Shown here: positions 6,152 through 13,358 of the stretch, piece after piece
Position numbering within the stretch: position 1 is the stretch's first letter
Layout: each line of letters starts with the position of its first letter
DNA from: an uncultured Oscillospiraceae bacterium
GTDB taxonomy: Bacteria > Bacillota > Clostridia > Oscillospirales > Oscillospiraceae
Assembly: GCA_934565655.1 (NCBI GenBank)
Contig: CAKTIE010000020.1
Location: 1-28,110 of the forward strand
Length of the DNA stretch: 28,110 bases
Direction: 5' to 3'
The notes under the pieces: generated by a model
The model's input: only the letters and a program-made list of their open reading frames with translations
The model's database searches: none
What the model was told of the DNA's origin: nothing
Position numbers and translations under genes: made by a program

Positions 6152-7435
6152 ATGAATAACAAGTTTGAAAAGCTGGGCTTTTATCCCGCTGATATCCTGC
6201 TGCCCAAGGAGCAGGACATGACCAAGTGGGCCGTGGTGGCCTGCGACCAGTTCACGTCCGAGCCGGAGTACTGGCAGGCCGTTGAGCAGCAGGTGGGCGG
6301 CGCGCCCTCCACTCTGCGCCTGATCCTGCCGGAGGCCAACCTGAAGGCTCCCAACGTGGACGAGTTCATCCGGAACATCAACGACGCCATGTCCAAGTAC
6401 ATTGCCGACGGTGTGTTCGAGACCCTGGCCGACTCCCTGATCTATATCGAGCGCCAGCAGTCCGACGGCAAGATCCGTCACGGCCTGATCGGCATGGTGG
6501 ATCTGGACGCCTATGACTTCACCCCCGGCTCCGGCGCTCTCATCCGCGCCACCGAGGGTACTGTGCTGGATCGTATTCCTCCCCGCGCCCGCGTGCGCCG
6601 CAACGCGCCCATCGAGCTGCCCCACGTCATGCTGCTGATCGACGACCCCGACAAGACCGTCATCGAGCCGCTGACCGCCGCTGCCGATACCATGGAGAAG
6701 CTGTACGATTTCGACCTGATGCAGAACGGCGGCCACATCAAGGGCTATAAGCTGTCCCAGGCCCAGATCGACGCCGTGGCCGCCTCTCTGGAGGGCCTGA
6801 CCACCGACGAGGCCATGCAGAAGAAGTACAACGTCTCCGGCGTGGCGCCTCTGTTGTTCGCCGTGGGCGACGGCAACCATTCTCTGGCCACCGCCAAGGC
6901 CTGCTATGAGGAGCAGAAGAAGGGCAAGACCCCCGAGGAGTATCTGGCCCTGCCCGCCCGCTACGCCCTGGTGGAGGTGGTCAACAACCACGACGACGCG
7001 CTGCAGTTCGAGCCCATCCACCGCGTGCTGTTCGGCGTGGATCACGAGAAGTTCATGAACGCCTTCCGCGCCGCCTATCCCAACGCCTACGAGGGCAAGG
7101 GCGACGGCCACACCATCGAGTTCGTGTGGAATGGCGAGAGCCACTTCATCACCGTTCCCGATCCCAAGGTACAGCTGGCGGTGGGCACCCTGCAGGGCGT
7201 CATCGACCAGTACCTGAAGGACAACGGCGGCGAGGTGGACTACATCCACGGCGACGACGTGACCCGCGAGCTGGGCAGCAAGCCCGGCAACATGGGCTTC
7301 CTGCTGCCCGCCATGGGCAAGGAGCAGCTGTTCAAGACCGTTATGGCCGACGGCGTGCTGCCCCGCAAGACCTTCTCCATGGGCCACGCCCAGGACAAGC
7401 GCTACTACATCGAGGCCCGCAAGATCGTCAAGTAA
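6152..7435 (+). CDS. DUF1015 domain-containing protein
   Basis: A 427-residue protein spanning the whole DUF1015 family. Signatures are FYPADILLP near the N terminus, RATEGTVLDRIPPRARVR (about 133-150), VGDGNHSLATAK (about 238-249) and an ALVEVVNNHDDAL segment. The biochemical function is not established to my knowledge; the family is often found near serine biosynthesis genes, but none is present here. ATG 6152 follows an excellent AGGAGG. Codon use is extremely biased to C- and G-ending codons, even compared with neighbours, which suggests high expression. It stands alone between its own promoter and terminator. No signal peptide or membrane segment is seen, so it is probably cytosolic. Confidence 0.9.
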   Translation: MNNKFEKLGFYPADILLPKEQDMTKWAVVACDQFTSEPEYWQAVEQQVGGAPSTLRLILPEANLKAPNVDEFIRNINDAMSKYIADGVFETLADSLIYIERQQSDGKIRHGLIGMVDLDAYDFTPGSGALIRATEGTVLDRIPPRARVRRNAPIELPHVMLLIDDPDKTVIEPLTAAADTMEKLYDFDLMQNGGHIKGYKLSQAQIDAVAASLEGLTTDEAMQKKYNVSGVAPLLFAVGDGNHSLATAKACYEEQKKGKTPEEYLALPARYALVEVVNNHDDALQFEPIHRVLFGVDHEKFMNAFRAAYPNAYEGKGDGHTIEFVWNGESHFITVPDPKVQLAVGTLQGVIDQYLKDNGGEVDYIHGDDVTRELGSKPGNMGFLLPAMGKEQLFKTVMADGVLPRKTFSMGHAQDKRYYIEARKIVK

Positions 7436-7443
7436 AAAGACAG

Positions 7444-7472
7444 TAGAAATCCTTTACGCGATATAGTATAAT
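7444..7472 (+). promoter_or_regulatory. possible promoter for ispE
   Basis: TAGAAA (7444-7449), 17 nt, TATAAT (7467-7472). The -35 box is weak but the -10 box is perfect. Transcription would start near 7479, inside the left arm of the terminator hairpin, so new transcripts would largely escape it. Confidence 0.45.
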
Positions 7473-7474
7473 AT

Positions 7475-7510
7475 GAGCCGCCGGAGCATCTCCGGCGGCT
7501 CATTCTTTTT
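7475..7510 (+). terminator. intrinsic terminator after the DUF1015 gene
   Basis: A perfect 11-bp stem GAGCCGCCGGA/TCCGGCGGCTC (7475-7485/7491-7501) with a 5-nt loop, followed by ATTCTTTTT. Confidence 0.88.
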
Positions 7511-7525
7511 GTGTGAGGTAAAGCT

Positions 7526-8707
7526 ATGCTGCGATTCTGGTTCCCCGCCTATGGGGTTTGTATATTGTATTTGCTGGCGGCGGCCATCTGGCCGCTGCTG
7601 CCTCTGAAGCTGCGCCGCGCGCCGGAGGCGGAACGGCAGGCGGATATGGACAGGCTCTGCCGCCGGATGCTGGTGCAGTTCGCGGCGCTGTTCGTGGTGG
7701 TGGACTTCATGCTGATGCGCACCCTGTGCCTGATGCCGGAGAAGGATCAGCAGCTGGCGGCGGTGGCCGTCACGGTATTGCAGGTGTTTGCCGCGTGGCT
7801 GATCCTGCCGTCGGCGCGGCGGGGCTTGCAGGCGGCGCCGGCGGATGATAAGGGCCGCTCCGTCACGGAAACGGCCTGCGCCAAAGTGAACCTGACGCTG
7901 GCGGTAGGGGGGAAGCGCCCCGACGGCTATCATGAGGTAGAGACCGTCATGCAGCAGGTGGGCCTTTGCGACACGGTGTCGGTGGCGCGTCATCCCGGTA
8001 TTCAGGATCAGTTGATCTGCGACGTGCCGGTGACGGCGCGGGCGGAGGACAACCTGTGCATGAAGGCGCTGCGGCTGTTCTTTCAGGAGCTGGGCGTGAA
8101 GGAGGATTTTGTCACCATCACGCTGGAGAAACGCATCCCCGCCCAGGCAGGACTGGGCGGCGGCAGCAGCGACGCGGCGGCGGTGCTCCGCGCTTTGCGG
8201 ACGCTGTACGCGCCGGACATGACCGACGCACAGCTGGAGGAGATGGCCGCGCAGCTGGGCAGCGATGTGCCGTTCTTCATCCGGGACGGTACGGCGCTGG
8301 CCACCGGCCGGGGCGAAAGCCTGAAGGCGCTGCCGGACATGCCGCCCTGCTGGCTGGTGATCGTCAAGCCGGAGGAGAGCCATTCCACCGCCGCAATGTA
8401 CGCCGCCGTCGACAGTGCGCCGCAGCGCGTCAGCGGCGACAGCCGCGCGGTGCGGGAGGGGCTGGAAAAGGGTGACCTGTCCGCCATCGCGGCAGGACTG
8501 AACAACGATTTCCAGCAGGTGCTGCCGGAGGGCAGCGCGATACCCGCCATCGTGGAGGCCCTGCGGCAGCAGGGCGCGCTGAACGCCCAGATGAGCGGCA
8601 GCGGCAGCGCCGTGTTCGGTCTGTTCCGCCGCCGGGAGGAAGCGGAAGCGGCGGCAGAGACGCTGAAAGCGACGTATCCCCGTACTTTTTGCGTGTCCAG
8701 AGTATAA
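7526..8707 (+). CDS. ispE: 4-diphosphocytidyl-2-C-methyl-D-erythritol kinase with N-terminal membrane domain
   Basis: IspE phosphorylates CDP-methylerythritol with ATP in the MEP route to isoprenoids. Residues about 113-393 form a complete GHMP kinase: Lys120 in CAKVNL, KRPDGYHEVETVM, the ATP loop AGLGGGSSDAAAV (about 208-220), Asp247 in GSDVPFF, and the C-terminal MSGSGSAVFGLF. Normal IspE is 280-300 residues. Here about 110 extra residues precede it and hold three hydrophobic segments (about 4-26, 50-70 and 77-96). The start at 7526 has GAGGT 6-7 nt upstream. No ATG or GTG lies close before the kinase part; only a poorly supported TTG near 7828 could start a normal-length enzyme. The frame is unbroken, so this reads as a true fusion unless the assembly hides a frameshift. 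It precedes spoIIR. Confidence 0.88.
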   Translation: MLRFWFPAYGVCILYLLAAAIWPLLPLKLRRAPEAERQADMDRLCRRMLVQFAALFVVVDFMLMRTLCLMPEKDQQLAAVAVTVLQVFAAWLILPSARRGLQAAPADDKGRSVTETACAKVNLTLAVGGKRPDGYHEVETVMQQVGLCDTVSVARHPGIQDQLICDVPVTARAEDNLCMKALRLFFQELGVKEDFVTITLEKRIPAQAGLGGGSSDAAAVLRALRTLYAPDMTDAQLEEMAAQLGSDVPFFIRDGTALATGRGESLKALPDMPPCWLVIVKPEESHSTAAMYAAVDSAPQRVSGDSRAVREGLEKGDLSAIAAGLNNDFQQVLPEGSAIPAIVEALRQQGALNAQMSGSGSAVFGLFRRREEAEAAAETLKATYPRTFCVSRV

Positions 8708-8730
8708 TATTCACAAAAACCGTCCATATT
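8702..8730 (+). promoter_or_regulatory. possible forespore (sigma-F-like) promoter for spoIIR
   Basis: GTATA (8702-8706), 15 nt, GTCCATATT (8722-8730). Compared with the sigma-F/G -10 pattern GGnnAnAnT there is one mismatch. spoIIR is sigma-F controlled in Bacillus, which is why I looked here; the match is weak on its own. Confidence 0.35.
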
Positions 8731-8762
8731 GTAGGAAAATTCCTGCGATAAGGACGGTTTTT
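8715..8762 (+). terminator. long hairpin with T-run in front of spoIIR
   Basis: AAAAACCGTCC (8715-8725) pairs perfectly with GGACGGTTTTT (8752-8762), and an inner stem GTAGGAA/TTCCTGC (8731-8737/8740-8746) sits inside. It can end ispE transcripts. The 3' arm also holds the likely spoIIR ribosome binding site AAGGA (8750-8754), so read-through RNA would hide it. Confidence 0.65.
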
Positions 8763-8765
8763 GAT

Positions 8766-9383
8766 ATGACACGATGGAAGAAATGGGAGCTGGCGCTGCT
8801 GCTGGGACTGTGCGCCGCCATGCTGTGGGGTGCATGGTCCATGCAGCGGCAGGACGCACTGGCGCAGAAGATGATCCGCCTGCATGTGATCGCCAACTCC
8901 GACAGCGACGCCGATCAGGCGCTGAAGCTGGAGGTGCGGGACAAGGTACTGGATTTCACCACCACCGTTCTCCAGCGCTCCGCCGATATGGAGGACGCGC
9001 AGGTGCGGCTTCGGGCGGAGCTGACGCGCATTGAGACCATCGCCCGGCGGGAGATCGCCGCGCAGGGCTATGACTATCCGGTGACGGCCCAGCTGGCCAG
9101 CGCGGAGTTCCCCTTGAAGGAGTATGACGGCTTCTCTCTGCCGGCGGGGGAGTACATGGCCCTGCGGCTGGTGATCGGAGAAGGGGAGGGGCGGAACTGG
9201 TGGTGCGTGGTGTACCCGCCCCTGTGTACCGCGGCCGCCGCGGACATGCCCCAGACCGCCATTCAGGCCGGGCTGACGGATGACGATGTGAGCCTTATCA
9301 CCGGGGAGGATACCGGCTATGTGCTGCGGTTCCGTTCGGTGGAGCTGTGGGAGCAGCTGCGGCAATGGCTGGGAAAGCGATAA
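8766..9383 (+). CDS. spoIIR: stage II sporulation protein R
   Basis: SpoIIR is the forespore-made signal that crosses to the intermembrane space and triggers SpoIIGA to process pro-sigma-E in the mother cell. The 205 residues start with an uncleaved-type membrane segment (about 7-26) and then carry the family hallmark IRLHVIANSDSDADQALKLEVRD (37-59, the first part being the most conserved). A second conserved patch is LPAGEYMALRLVIGEGEGRNWWCVVYPPLC. The ATG at 8766 has AAGGA 11 nt upstream, a little far. Presence of the gene indicates a spore-forming lineage. A terminator follows directly, so the gene can be expressed alone. Confidence 0.96.
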   Translation: MTRWKKWELALLLGLCAAMLWGAWSMQRQDALAQKMIRLHVIANSDSDADQALKLEVRDKVLDFTTTVLQRSADMEDAQVRLRAELTRIETIARREIAAQGYDYPVTAQLASAEFPLKEYDGFSLPAGEYMALRLVIGEGEGRNWWCVVYPPLCTAAAADMPQTAIQAGLTDDDVSLITGEDTGYVLRFRSVELWEQLRQWLGKR

Positions 9384-9387
9384 AGAC

Positions 9388-9424
9388 AAAAGGCGCGCCG
9401 GAGGGGAATCCAGTGCGCCTTTTT
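9388..9424 (+). terminator. intrinsic terminator after spoIIR
   Basis: AAAAGGCGC (9388-9396) pairs with GCGCCTTTT (9415-9423), enclosing an 18-nt loop that contains a short GGA/TCC stem, followed by T. Confidence 0.75.
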
Positions 9425-9461
9425 GCCGCAGGAACGAAAAGAGAGAGGGAGAGATGAGGAA

Positions 9462-9530
9462 ATGAAGAAGTTTTTGTCGGTTCTTTCTGAACTGAGTACA
9501 GGATACCGCAAAAAGCTTAAAGAATCCTGA
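9462..9530 (+). CDS. possible 22-residue small protein
   Basis: ATG at 9462 opens MKKFLSVLSELSTGYRKKLKES and ends with TGA at 9530. A purine-rich run (about 9433-9461) with GAGGGAGAG lies 8-10 nt before the ATG and would serve as a ribosome binding site. The peptide is basic and could form an amphipathic helix. No promoter is obvious, and the frame is too short for composition to prove coding. A small hairpin ATCCT/AGGAT with loop GAAA overlaps its end (9524-9537). Confidence 0.25.
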   Translation: MKKFLSVLSELSTGYRKKLKES

Positions 9531-9578
9531 AAAGGATGTAACGATTTTATGAATCAAAATGAAACAAATCTTGAACGC

Positions 9579-9612
9579 AAGCAGCCCCGCCGCAGAAGCG
9601 GCGGGGCTGCTT
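9579..9612. terminator. strong hairpin, probable terminator of the leftward small gene
   Basis: A perfect 15-bp stem (9579-9593/9598-9612) with loop AGAA, ending just 16 nt past the small membrane gene's stop at 9629. The T-run is weak on both strands, so termination on the minus strand is likely from position rather than from tail quality. Confidence 0.6.
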
Positions 9613-9628
9613 TATGTGATCGCGGCCC

Positions 9629-9808
9629 TTACACAGAGCCGCCGCGTGTGATGTGGTGGAGGATACCGCCAATACACAGCAGCCCTGTGACGCAGGCCAG
9701 CGTTACGGTAACATAGGCCAGTGCGGAGAACTGGGGGATCAGGATACCAACAACGGTGCAGATAAGGCACAGCACCACGCCTGCGATGATCGGCAGCAGA
9801 TTCTTCAT
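9629..9808 (-). CDS. hypothetical small membrane protein
   Basis: A 59-residue protein of unknown function with two hydrophobic segments: LLPIIAGVVLCLICTVVGILI and ALAYVTVTLACVTGLLCIGGIL. I choose ATG 9808 because AAAGGAG sits 8 nt upstream. A TTG 18 nt earlier is in frame but lies within that binding site. A TATAAT-like box on the minus strand (complement 9866-9871) could be its -10 element; no good -35 box is seen. It lies alone between spoIIR and the M50 gene, on the opposite strand. Confidence 0.65.
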   Translation of the reverse strand: MKNLLPIIAGVVLCLICTVVGILIPQFSALAYVTVTLACVTGLLCIGGILHHITRGGSV

Positions 9809-9964
9809 GGCGATAACTCCTTTCAAAGTGTGAACGATATTTCCTTCCTATCCTTTTATGCTTCTATTATATGCAAAGAATGGGAAAACATCATTACAGA
9901 TCCGTTGCGCTTTGGTTACAGCTTTGGCTACAAAATGGTTACAAACAGGCAAGAGAATTTTTTC

Positions 9965-9993
9965 TTGTGTTTGGCCTTGGTATTTGCTATAAT
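9965..9993 (+). promoter_or_regulatory. promoter at the head of the M50/scpAB operon
   Basis: TTGTGT (9965-9970), 17 nt, TATAAT (9988-9993). The region is far more AT-rich than the surrounding genes. Transcription would start near 10000, about 50 nt before the TTG start codon at 10049. Confidence 0.6.
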
Positions 9994-10048
9994 TATAATG
10001 TTATTGGTAATTTGGCGTAATAGCCCTTTCGATAGGAGTGACCCTTTT

Positions 10049-10711
10049 TTGAACTATCTGCAGAACCTTTGGAACGCGCTGGATCTGGGCTCGCTGCGGG
10101 ACACCATGCTGCGGGTGGCGGCGGTGCTGATCTGCCTGATCATCCACGAGACCTGCCACGGCATTGCCGCGTTCTTCCTGGGGGATCCCACGGCCAAGCG
10201 GAACCACCGCCTGTCTCTGAATCCCCTGCGGCACATCGACTGGATCGGTCTGGCCGCCATGGTGCTGACCGGCGTGGGCTGGGCAAAGCCGGTGCCGGTG
10301 AACCCCAATTACTTCAAGCATCCCAAGCAGGGCATGGCCATCACAGCGCTGGCCGGGCCGGTGTCCAATCTGCTGCTGGCGCTGTGGCTGCTGCTGGGCG
10401 CGCGGCTGATGTATACCCACGCGGTGGCCACCGGCCAGATCAACGAGACGCTGTTCTACTTCCTGATGAACACGGCGCTAATGTCCATCGGTCTGGGGCT
10501 TTTCAACCTGATCCCCATCCCGCCGCTGGACGGCTCCAAGGTGCTGGCGGTGCTGCTGCCGGACAGGCAGTACGATTGGCTGATGCGCTACGAGCGCTTC
10601 GGCATGCTGATCATCATGGCGCTGGTATGCTTCGGCGCGCTTTCCAACGTGCTGGATACCGCCATCGGCTGGGTGTTCCAGCTATTCTGCCGCATCGTCG
10701 GCTTTTATTGA
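10049..10711 (+). CDS. site-2-protease-like M50 family metallopeptidase
   Basis: A 220-residue integral membrane zinc protease of the small M50 group common in Bacillota, where substrates are mostly unknown. The zinc motif is HETCH (33-37). It is followed by GDPTAKRNHRLSLNPLRHID, KPVPVNPNYF, AGPVSNLLLA and the second metal-site motif NLIPIPPLDG. I choose the TTG at 10049, which has AGGAG 10 nt upstream and gives the usual short lead before the first membrane helix. The frame is open further left to an ATG at 9935 and would add a hydrophobic stretch, but that stretch coincides with the AT-rich promoter. It precedes scpA by 11 nt, a common pairing in Clostridia. Confidence 0.88.
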   Translation: MNYLQNLWNALDLGSLRDTMLRVAAVLICLIIHETCHGIAAFFLGDPTAKRNHRLSLNPLRHIDWIGLAAMVLTGVGWAKPVPVNPNYFKHPKQGMAITALAGPVSNLLLALWLLLGARLMYTHAVATGQINETLFYFLMNTALMSIGLGLFNLIPIPPLDGSKVLAVLLPDRQYDWLMRYERFGMLIIMALVCFGALSNVLDTAIGWVFQLFCRIVGFY

Positions 10712-10722
10712 GGTAAAAACCA

Positions 10723-11517
10723 TTGGATAATCCCATTTTCAAGCTGGAAAAGGTGGTGCAGGCCAAGGGCAGCGAGCCGCTGGAGGATTTCGAGGGCCCG
10801 CTGGATCTGATCCTTTTCCTGCTGAGCAAAAATAAGATCGAGATACAGGATATCCCTATTTCCCTGATCCTTGACCAGTATCTGGAGTATCTGGAGCGGC
10901 GCAAGCAGATGGATCTGGAGGTGGCCAGCGAGTTCATCACCATGGCCGCCCATCTGATGTACATCAAGACCCGCATGCTGCTGAGTCTGGAGGACGAGGA
11001 AGCCCAGAGCGAGATGGACGCCCTGATCAAGTCGCTGGAGGAGCGCCAGCGGGGCGATACCTACGCCCGCGTCAAGCTGCTGACGGAGCGGCTGGGCCCC
11101 ATGGCGGAGTTCGGCCGGGACATCATGACCCGCAATCCCGAGGTGATGGAGCGGGGCAAGATCTACGAATACGACCAGCAGCCGGGAGATCTGATCATCG
11201 CCATGCAGGAGGTGTCTGACCGCCGGGGCCAGCTGGAGGGCCAGCCGGACATGAAGCCCTTTGACGAGATCGTGCGGCGGGAGCCGTACTCCGTGGAGAC
11301 CAAGGCGCGGGAGATCTTCCAGCGGCTCAAGACCGGCGGCATCACCCGTTTTCTGCTGCTGTTCCGGGGCAGCCGCAGCCGCAGCGAGATCGTGGCCACC
11401 TTCATGGCCGTGCTGGAGTTGTGCCGCAGCCGCATCATTCATCTGGCGTCCGGCGTCAACGACTGCACCGTGGAGTGCGACGGCGACATGCCCGACGACT
11501 GGCAGGGAGAGGTTTGA
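10723..11517 (+). CDS. scpA: segregation and condensation protein A
   Basis: ScpA is the kleisin of the SMC-ScpAB condensin, bridging the SMC heads. The 264 residues have the conserved N-terminal EDFEGPLDLILFLLSKNKIEIQDIPI region (the GPLDLIL core near 27-33), then LEVASEFITMAAHLMYIKTRMLL, an acidic middle, and the C-terminal winged helix with VATFMAVLELCR. The start is TTG at 10723 after GAGGT. It lies between the M50 gene and scpB. Confidence 0.95.
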   Translation: MDNPIFKLEKVVQAKGSEPLEDFEGPLDLILFLLSKNKIEIQDIPISLILDQYLEYLERRKQMDLEVASEFITMAAHLMYIKTRMLLSLEDEEAQSEMDALIKSLEERQRGDTYARVKLLTERLGPMAEFGRDIMTRNPEVMERGKIYEYDQQPGDLIIAMQEVSDRRGQLEGQPDMKPFDEIVRREPYSVETKAREIFQRLKTGGITRFLLLFRGSRSRSEIVATFMAVLELCRSRIIHLASGVNDCTVECDGDMPDDWQGEV

Positions 11518-11529
11518 GGAAGGTAAGAT

Positions 11530-12126
11530 ATGGATACGCTTGAAATGAAAGAAGTGGAGGCCGCCATCGAGGGCATCCTGTTCGCCTCCGGCGAGCCGGT
11601 GGCGGTGGATCGCATCTGCATGGCCATGGATATGGACCGCCCCACGGTGGAGCTGGTTTTGCAGAAGCTGGCGGACTACTACGCCTATGAGCGCCGGGGC
11701 ATGCGGCTTCTGAAGCTGGAGGACAGCTATCAGCTGTGCTCCGCGCCGGAGTACGGCGACATCATCCGCCGCGCCTTCGAGGTGCGCAAGCCCGCCAAGC
11801 TGAGCCAGCCGGCGCTGGAGGTGCTGACCATCATCGCCTACTATCAGCCCACCACAAGGGCCTATGTGGATCAGATCCGGGGCGTGGACAGCTCCTATAC
11901 GGTGGGACTGCTGCTGGACCGCCATCTCATCGAGGAGTGCGGGCGGCTCCAGGTGCCGGGACGGCCCCGGCTGTACCGCACCACGCAGGCATTCCTGCGG
12001 GCCTTCCACCTGCGGTCGCTGGACGACCTGCCGGAGATGCCCGGCATGGAGGGCGACGGCCAGCTGCGGCTGGATGAACAGGGGAACCTGCTGGAGATGC
12101 CGGAGGGCGTCACAGAGGAGAGCTGA
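11530..12126 (+). CDS. scpB: segregation and condensation protein B
   Basis: ScpB dimerises through tandem winged-helix domains and binds ScpA in the SMC complex that compacts and separates chromosomes. The 198 residues include AIEGILFASGEPV (about 9-21), the YQLCSAPEYGDIIRRAF segment and KLSQPALEVLTIIAYYQPTTRAYVDQIRGVDS, which is diagnostic. ATG 11530 is preceded by GAGGAAGG. It follows scpA by 12 nt. Confidence 0.96.
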   Translation: MDTLEMKEVEAAIEGILFASGEPVAVDRICMAMDMDRPTVELVLQKLADYYAYERRGMRLLKLEDSYQLCSAPEYGDIIRRAFEVRKPAKLSQPALEVLTIIAYYQPTTRAYVDQIRGVDSSYTVGLLLDRHLIEECGRLQVPGRPRLYRTTQAFLRAFHLRSLDDLPEMPGMEGDGQLRLDEQGNLLEMPEGVTEES

Positions 12127-12170
12127 CTCGCGTTTGCGGATCGTTACCGTTCCGAAAGGAGGAGAAGCCT

Positions 12171-12863
12171 TTGGTTGGATGGATCATTCTGGGTGTGATC
12201 GCGGCACTGATCGTGGTGCTGCTGTGCCTGCGCGTCAGCGCGCAGATTAGCTTCGGTGAGGAGCTGCGGGTCACGGCGCAGATCGGCCCCGTGAAAATGC
12301 AGATCATTCCGCCGCCTGAGAAGAAGACTGCCGGGGAAAAACCGAAAAAAGCGGCTGCCAAGGCGGAAAAGAAGCCGAAAGAGAAGAAAAAGCCGGACAT
12401 CCACCTGACGCTGGAGGATATCCGGGGCGCGCTGCACGCCGTGTGGCAGGCGATACAGGGCGCGCTGCGCCGGGCGGGAAAGCGCATCCGCATCGACCCG
12501 CTGCGGCTGAGCTTCGTGTTCGGCGACGAGGATCCGGTCAATACCGCCCAGTGGTACGGCTGGGCCAACAGCGCCATGTGGGCGGTGATGCCCCGGCTGG
12601 AGGAAATGATACACATGCCCGACCCGCGCATCCACATGGAGATGGACTTCACCGCCGCGGAGACGAAGATCTCCGGCACCGTGGGTGCCAGCTACCGGAT
12701 CGGTGACCTGCTGGCCATCGGCTTTGCCGCCATCGGGCCGGTGCTGAAATTCGGCATCCCCTTCCTGAGAAAGCAGAAGGCTTTCAAGAAGGCGGAGGCC
12801 GCACGGCTTGCGGCGGAGCAGGCGGAGCAGAAGAAGGACGGCGCGGCCGGCAAGGCGGCTTAA
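12171..12863 (+). CDS. DUF2953 domain-containing membrane protein
   Basis: A 230-residue protein. One N-terminal hydrophobic helix (about 3-20) is followed by the DUF2953 pattern of RVSAQISFGEELRVTAQIG. A Lys/Ala/Pro-rich linker (about 43-74, with PPPEKK and KAAAKAEKKPKEKKK) comes next, then a domain with DPLRLSFVFGDEDP and GWANSAMWAVMPRL. The start is TTG 12171, backed by AAAGGAGGAG. In Bacillus the related ytfI sits directly before ytfJ/gerW, as here, which suggests a spore-related role. Its function is not established. Confidence 0.85.
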   Translation: MVGWIILGVIAALIVVLLCLRVSAQISFGEELRVTAQIGPVKMQIIPPPEKKTAGEKPKKAAAKAEKKPKEKKKPDIHLTLEDIRGALHAVWQAIQGALRRAGKRIRIDPLRLSFVFGDEDPVNTAQWYGWANSAMWAVMPRLEEMIHMPDPRIHMEMDFTAAETKISGTVGASYRIGDLLAIGFAAIGPVLKFGIPFLRKQKAFKKAEAARLAAEQAEQKKDGAAGKAA

Positions 12864-12906
12864 AGCAGTAAGGAAACAAACTTGATATACAGAAAGGAAC
12901 ACGACC

Positions 12907-13302
12907 ATGGAAATGAACGAAAAGAAGAACTCGATCACCGCTGTGATGGAAGCCTCTATGGCCAAGATTCGCGAGATGGTGGATTCCAACACCATCGTGG
13001 GAGAGCCCATCACCACCCCCGACGGCGTGACCCTGATCCCCGTGTCCCGGCTGAGCTTCGGCTTCGGCTGCGGCGGCGGTGACTACGGCAAGCAGCCCGA
13101 CCAGATGGGCGCTGCCGCCGGTGCCGGCGTCCGTGTGGAGCCCATGGCGTTTCTGGTGGTCAAGGATGGCGTGACCCGTATGCTGCCGGTGGCCGCGCCC
13201 GCCATTACCACGGTGGATCGCGCCATTGAGCTGGTGCCCCAGGTGCTGGATCGGGTGGAGAGCTTCATCGACCGCAAAAAGGCGGAGAAGGAAGAATTCT
13301 AA
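12907..13302 (+). CDS. gerW: GerW family sporulation protein (YtfJ)
   Basis: A 131-residue protein matching the YtfJ/GerW family: VMEASMAKIREMVDSNTIVGEPI near the start, then the Gly-rich FGFGCGGGDYG (about 47-57) and a C-terminal VDRAIELVPQVLDRVE. In Bacillus it is made during sporulation and is needed for normal germination with L-alanine. ATG 12907 has AAAGGA 9 nt upstream; the ATG two codons later is also possible. It follows DUF2953 by 43 nt. Confidence 0.93.
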   Translation: MEMNEKKNSITAVMEASMAKIREMVDSNTIVGEPITTPDGVTLIPVSRLSFGFGCGGGDYGKQPDQMGAAAGAGVRVEPMAFLVVKDGVTRMLPVAAPAITTVDRAIELVPQVLDRVESFIDRKKAEKEEF

Positions 13303-13358
13303 AATCGGAAAACTAGGGACAAACCGCGCCCGCATAGGATGGTATCCGGGGTGATACC

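Noticed and set aside
6131..7387. Leftward open frame opposite the DUF1015 gene
   Set aside because: It is a by-product of the extreme third-position GC bias of the DUF1015 gene; there is no start signal or plausible protein.
9549..9704. Open frame beginning MNQNETNLERK
   Set aside because: It runs straight through the 15-bp terminator hairpin and the antisense of the small membrane gene, so it is unlikely to be translated.
9653..10048. N-terminal extension of the M50 peptidase frame
   Set aside because: The extension runs through the promoter and over the opposite small membrane gene. A TTG with AGGAG at 10049 gives the normal family start. The hydrophobic stretch from 9935 onward is probably a by-product of AT-rich promoter DNA.
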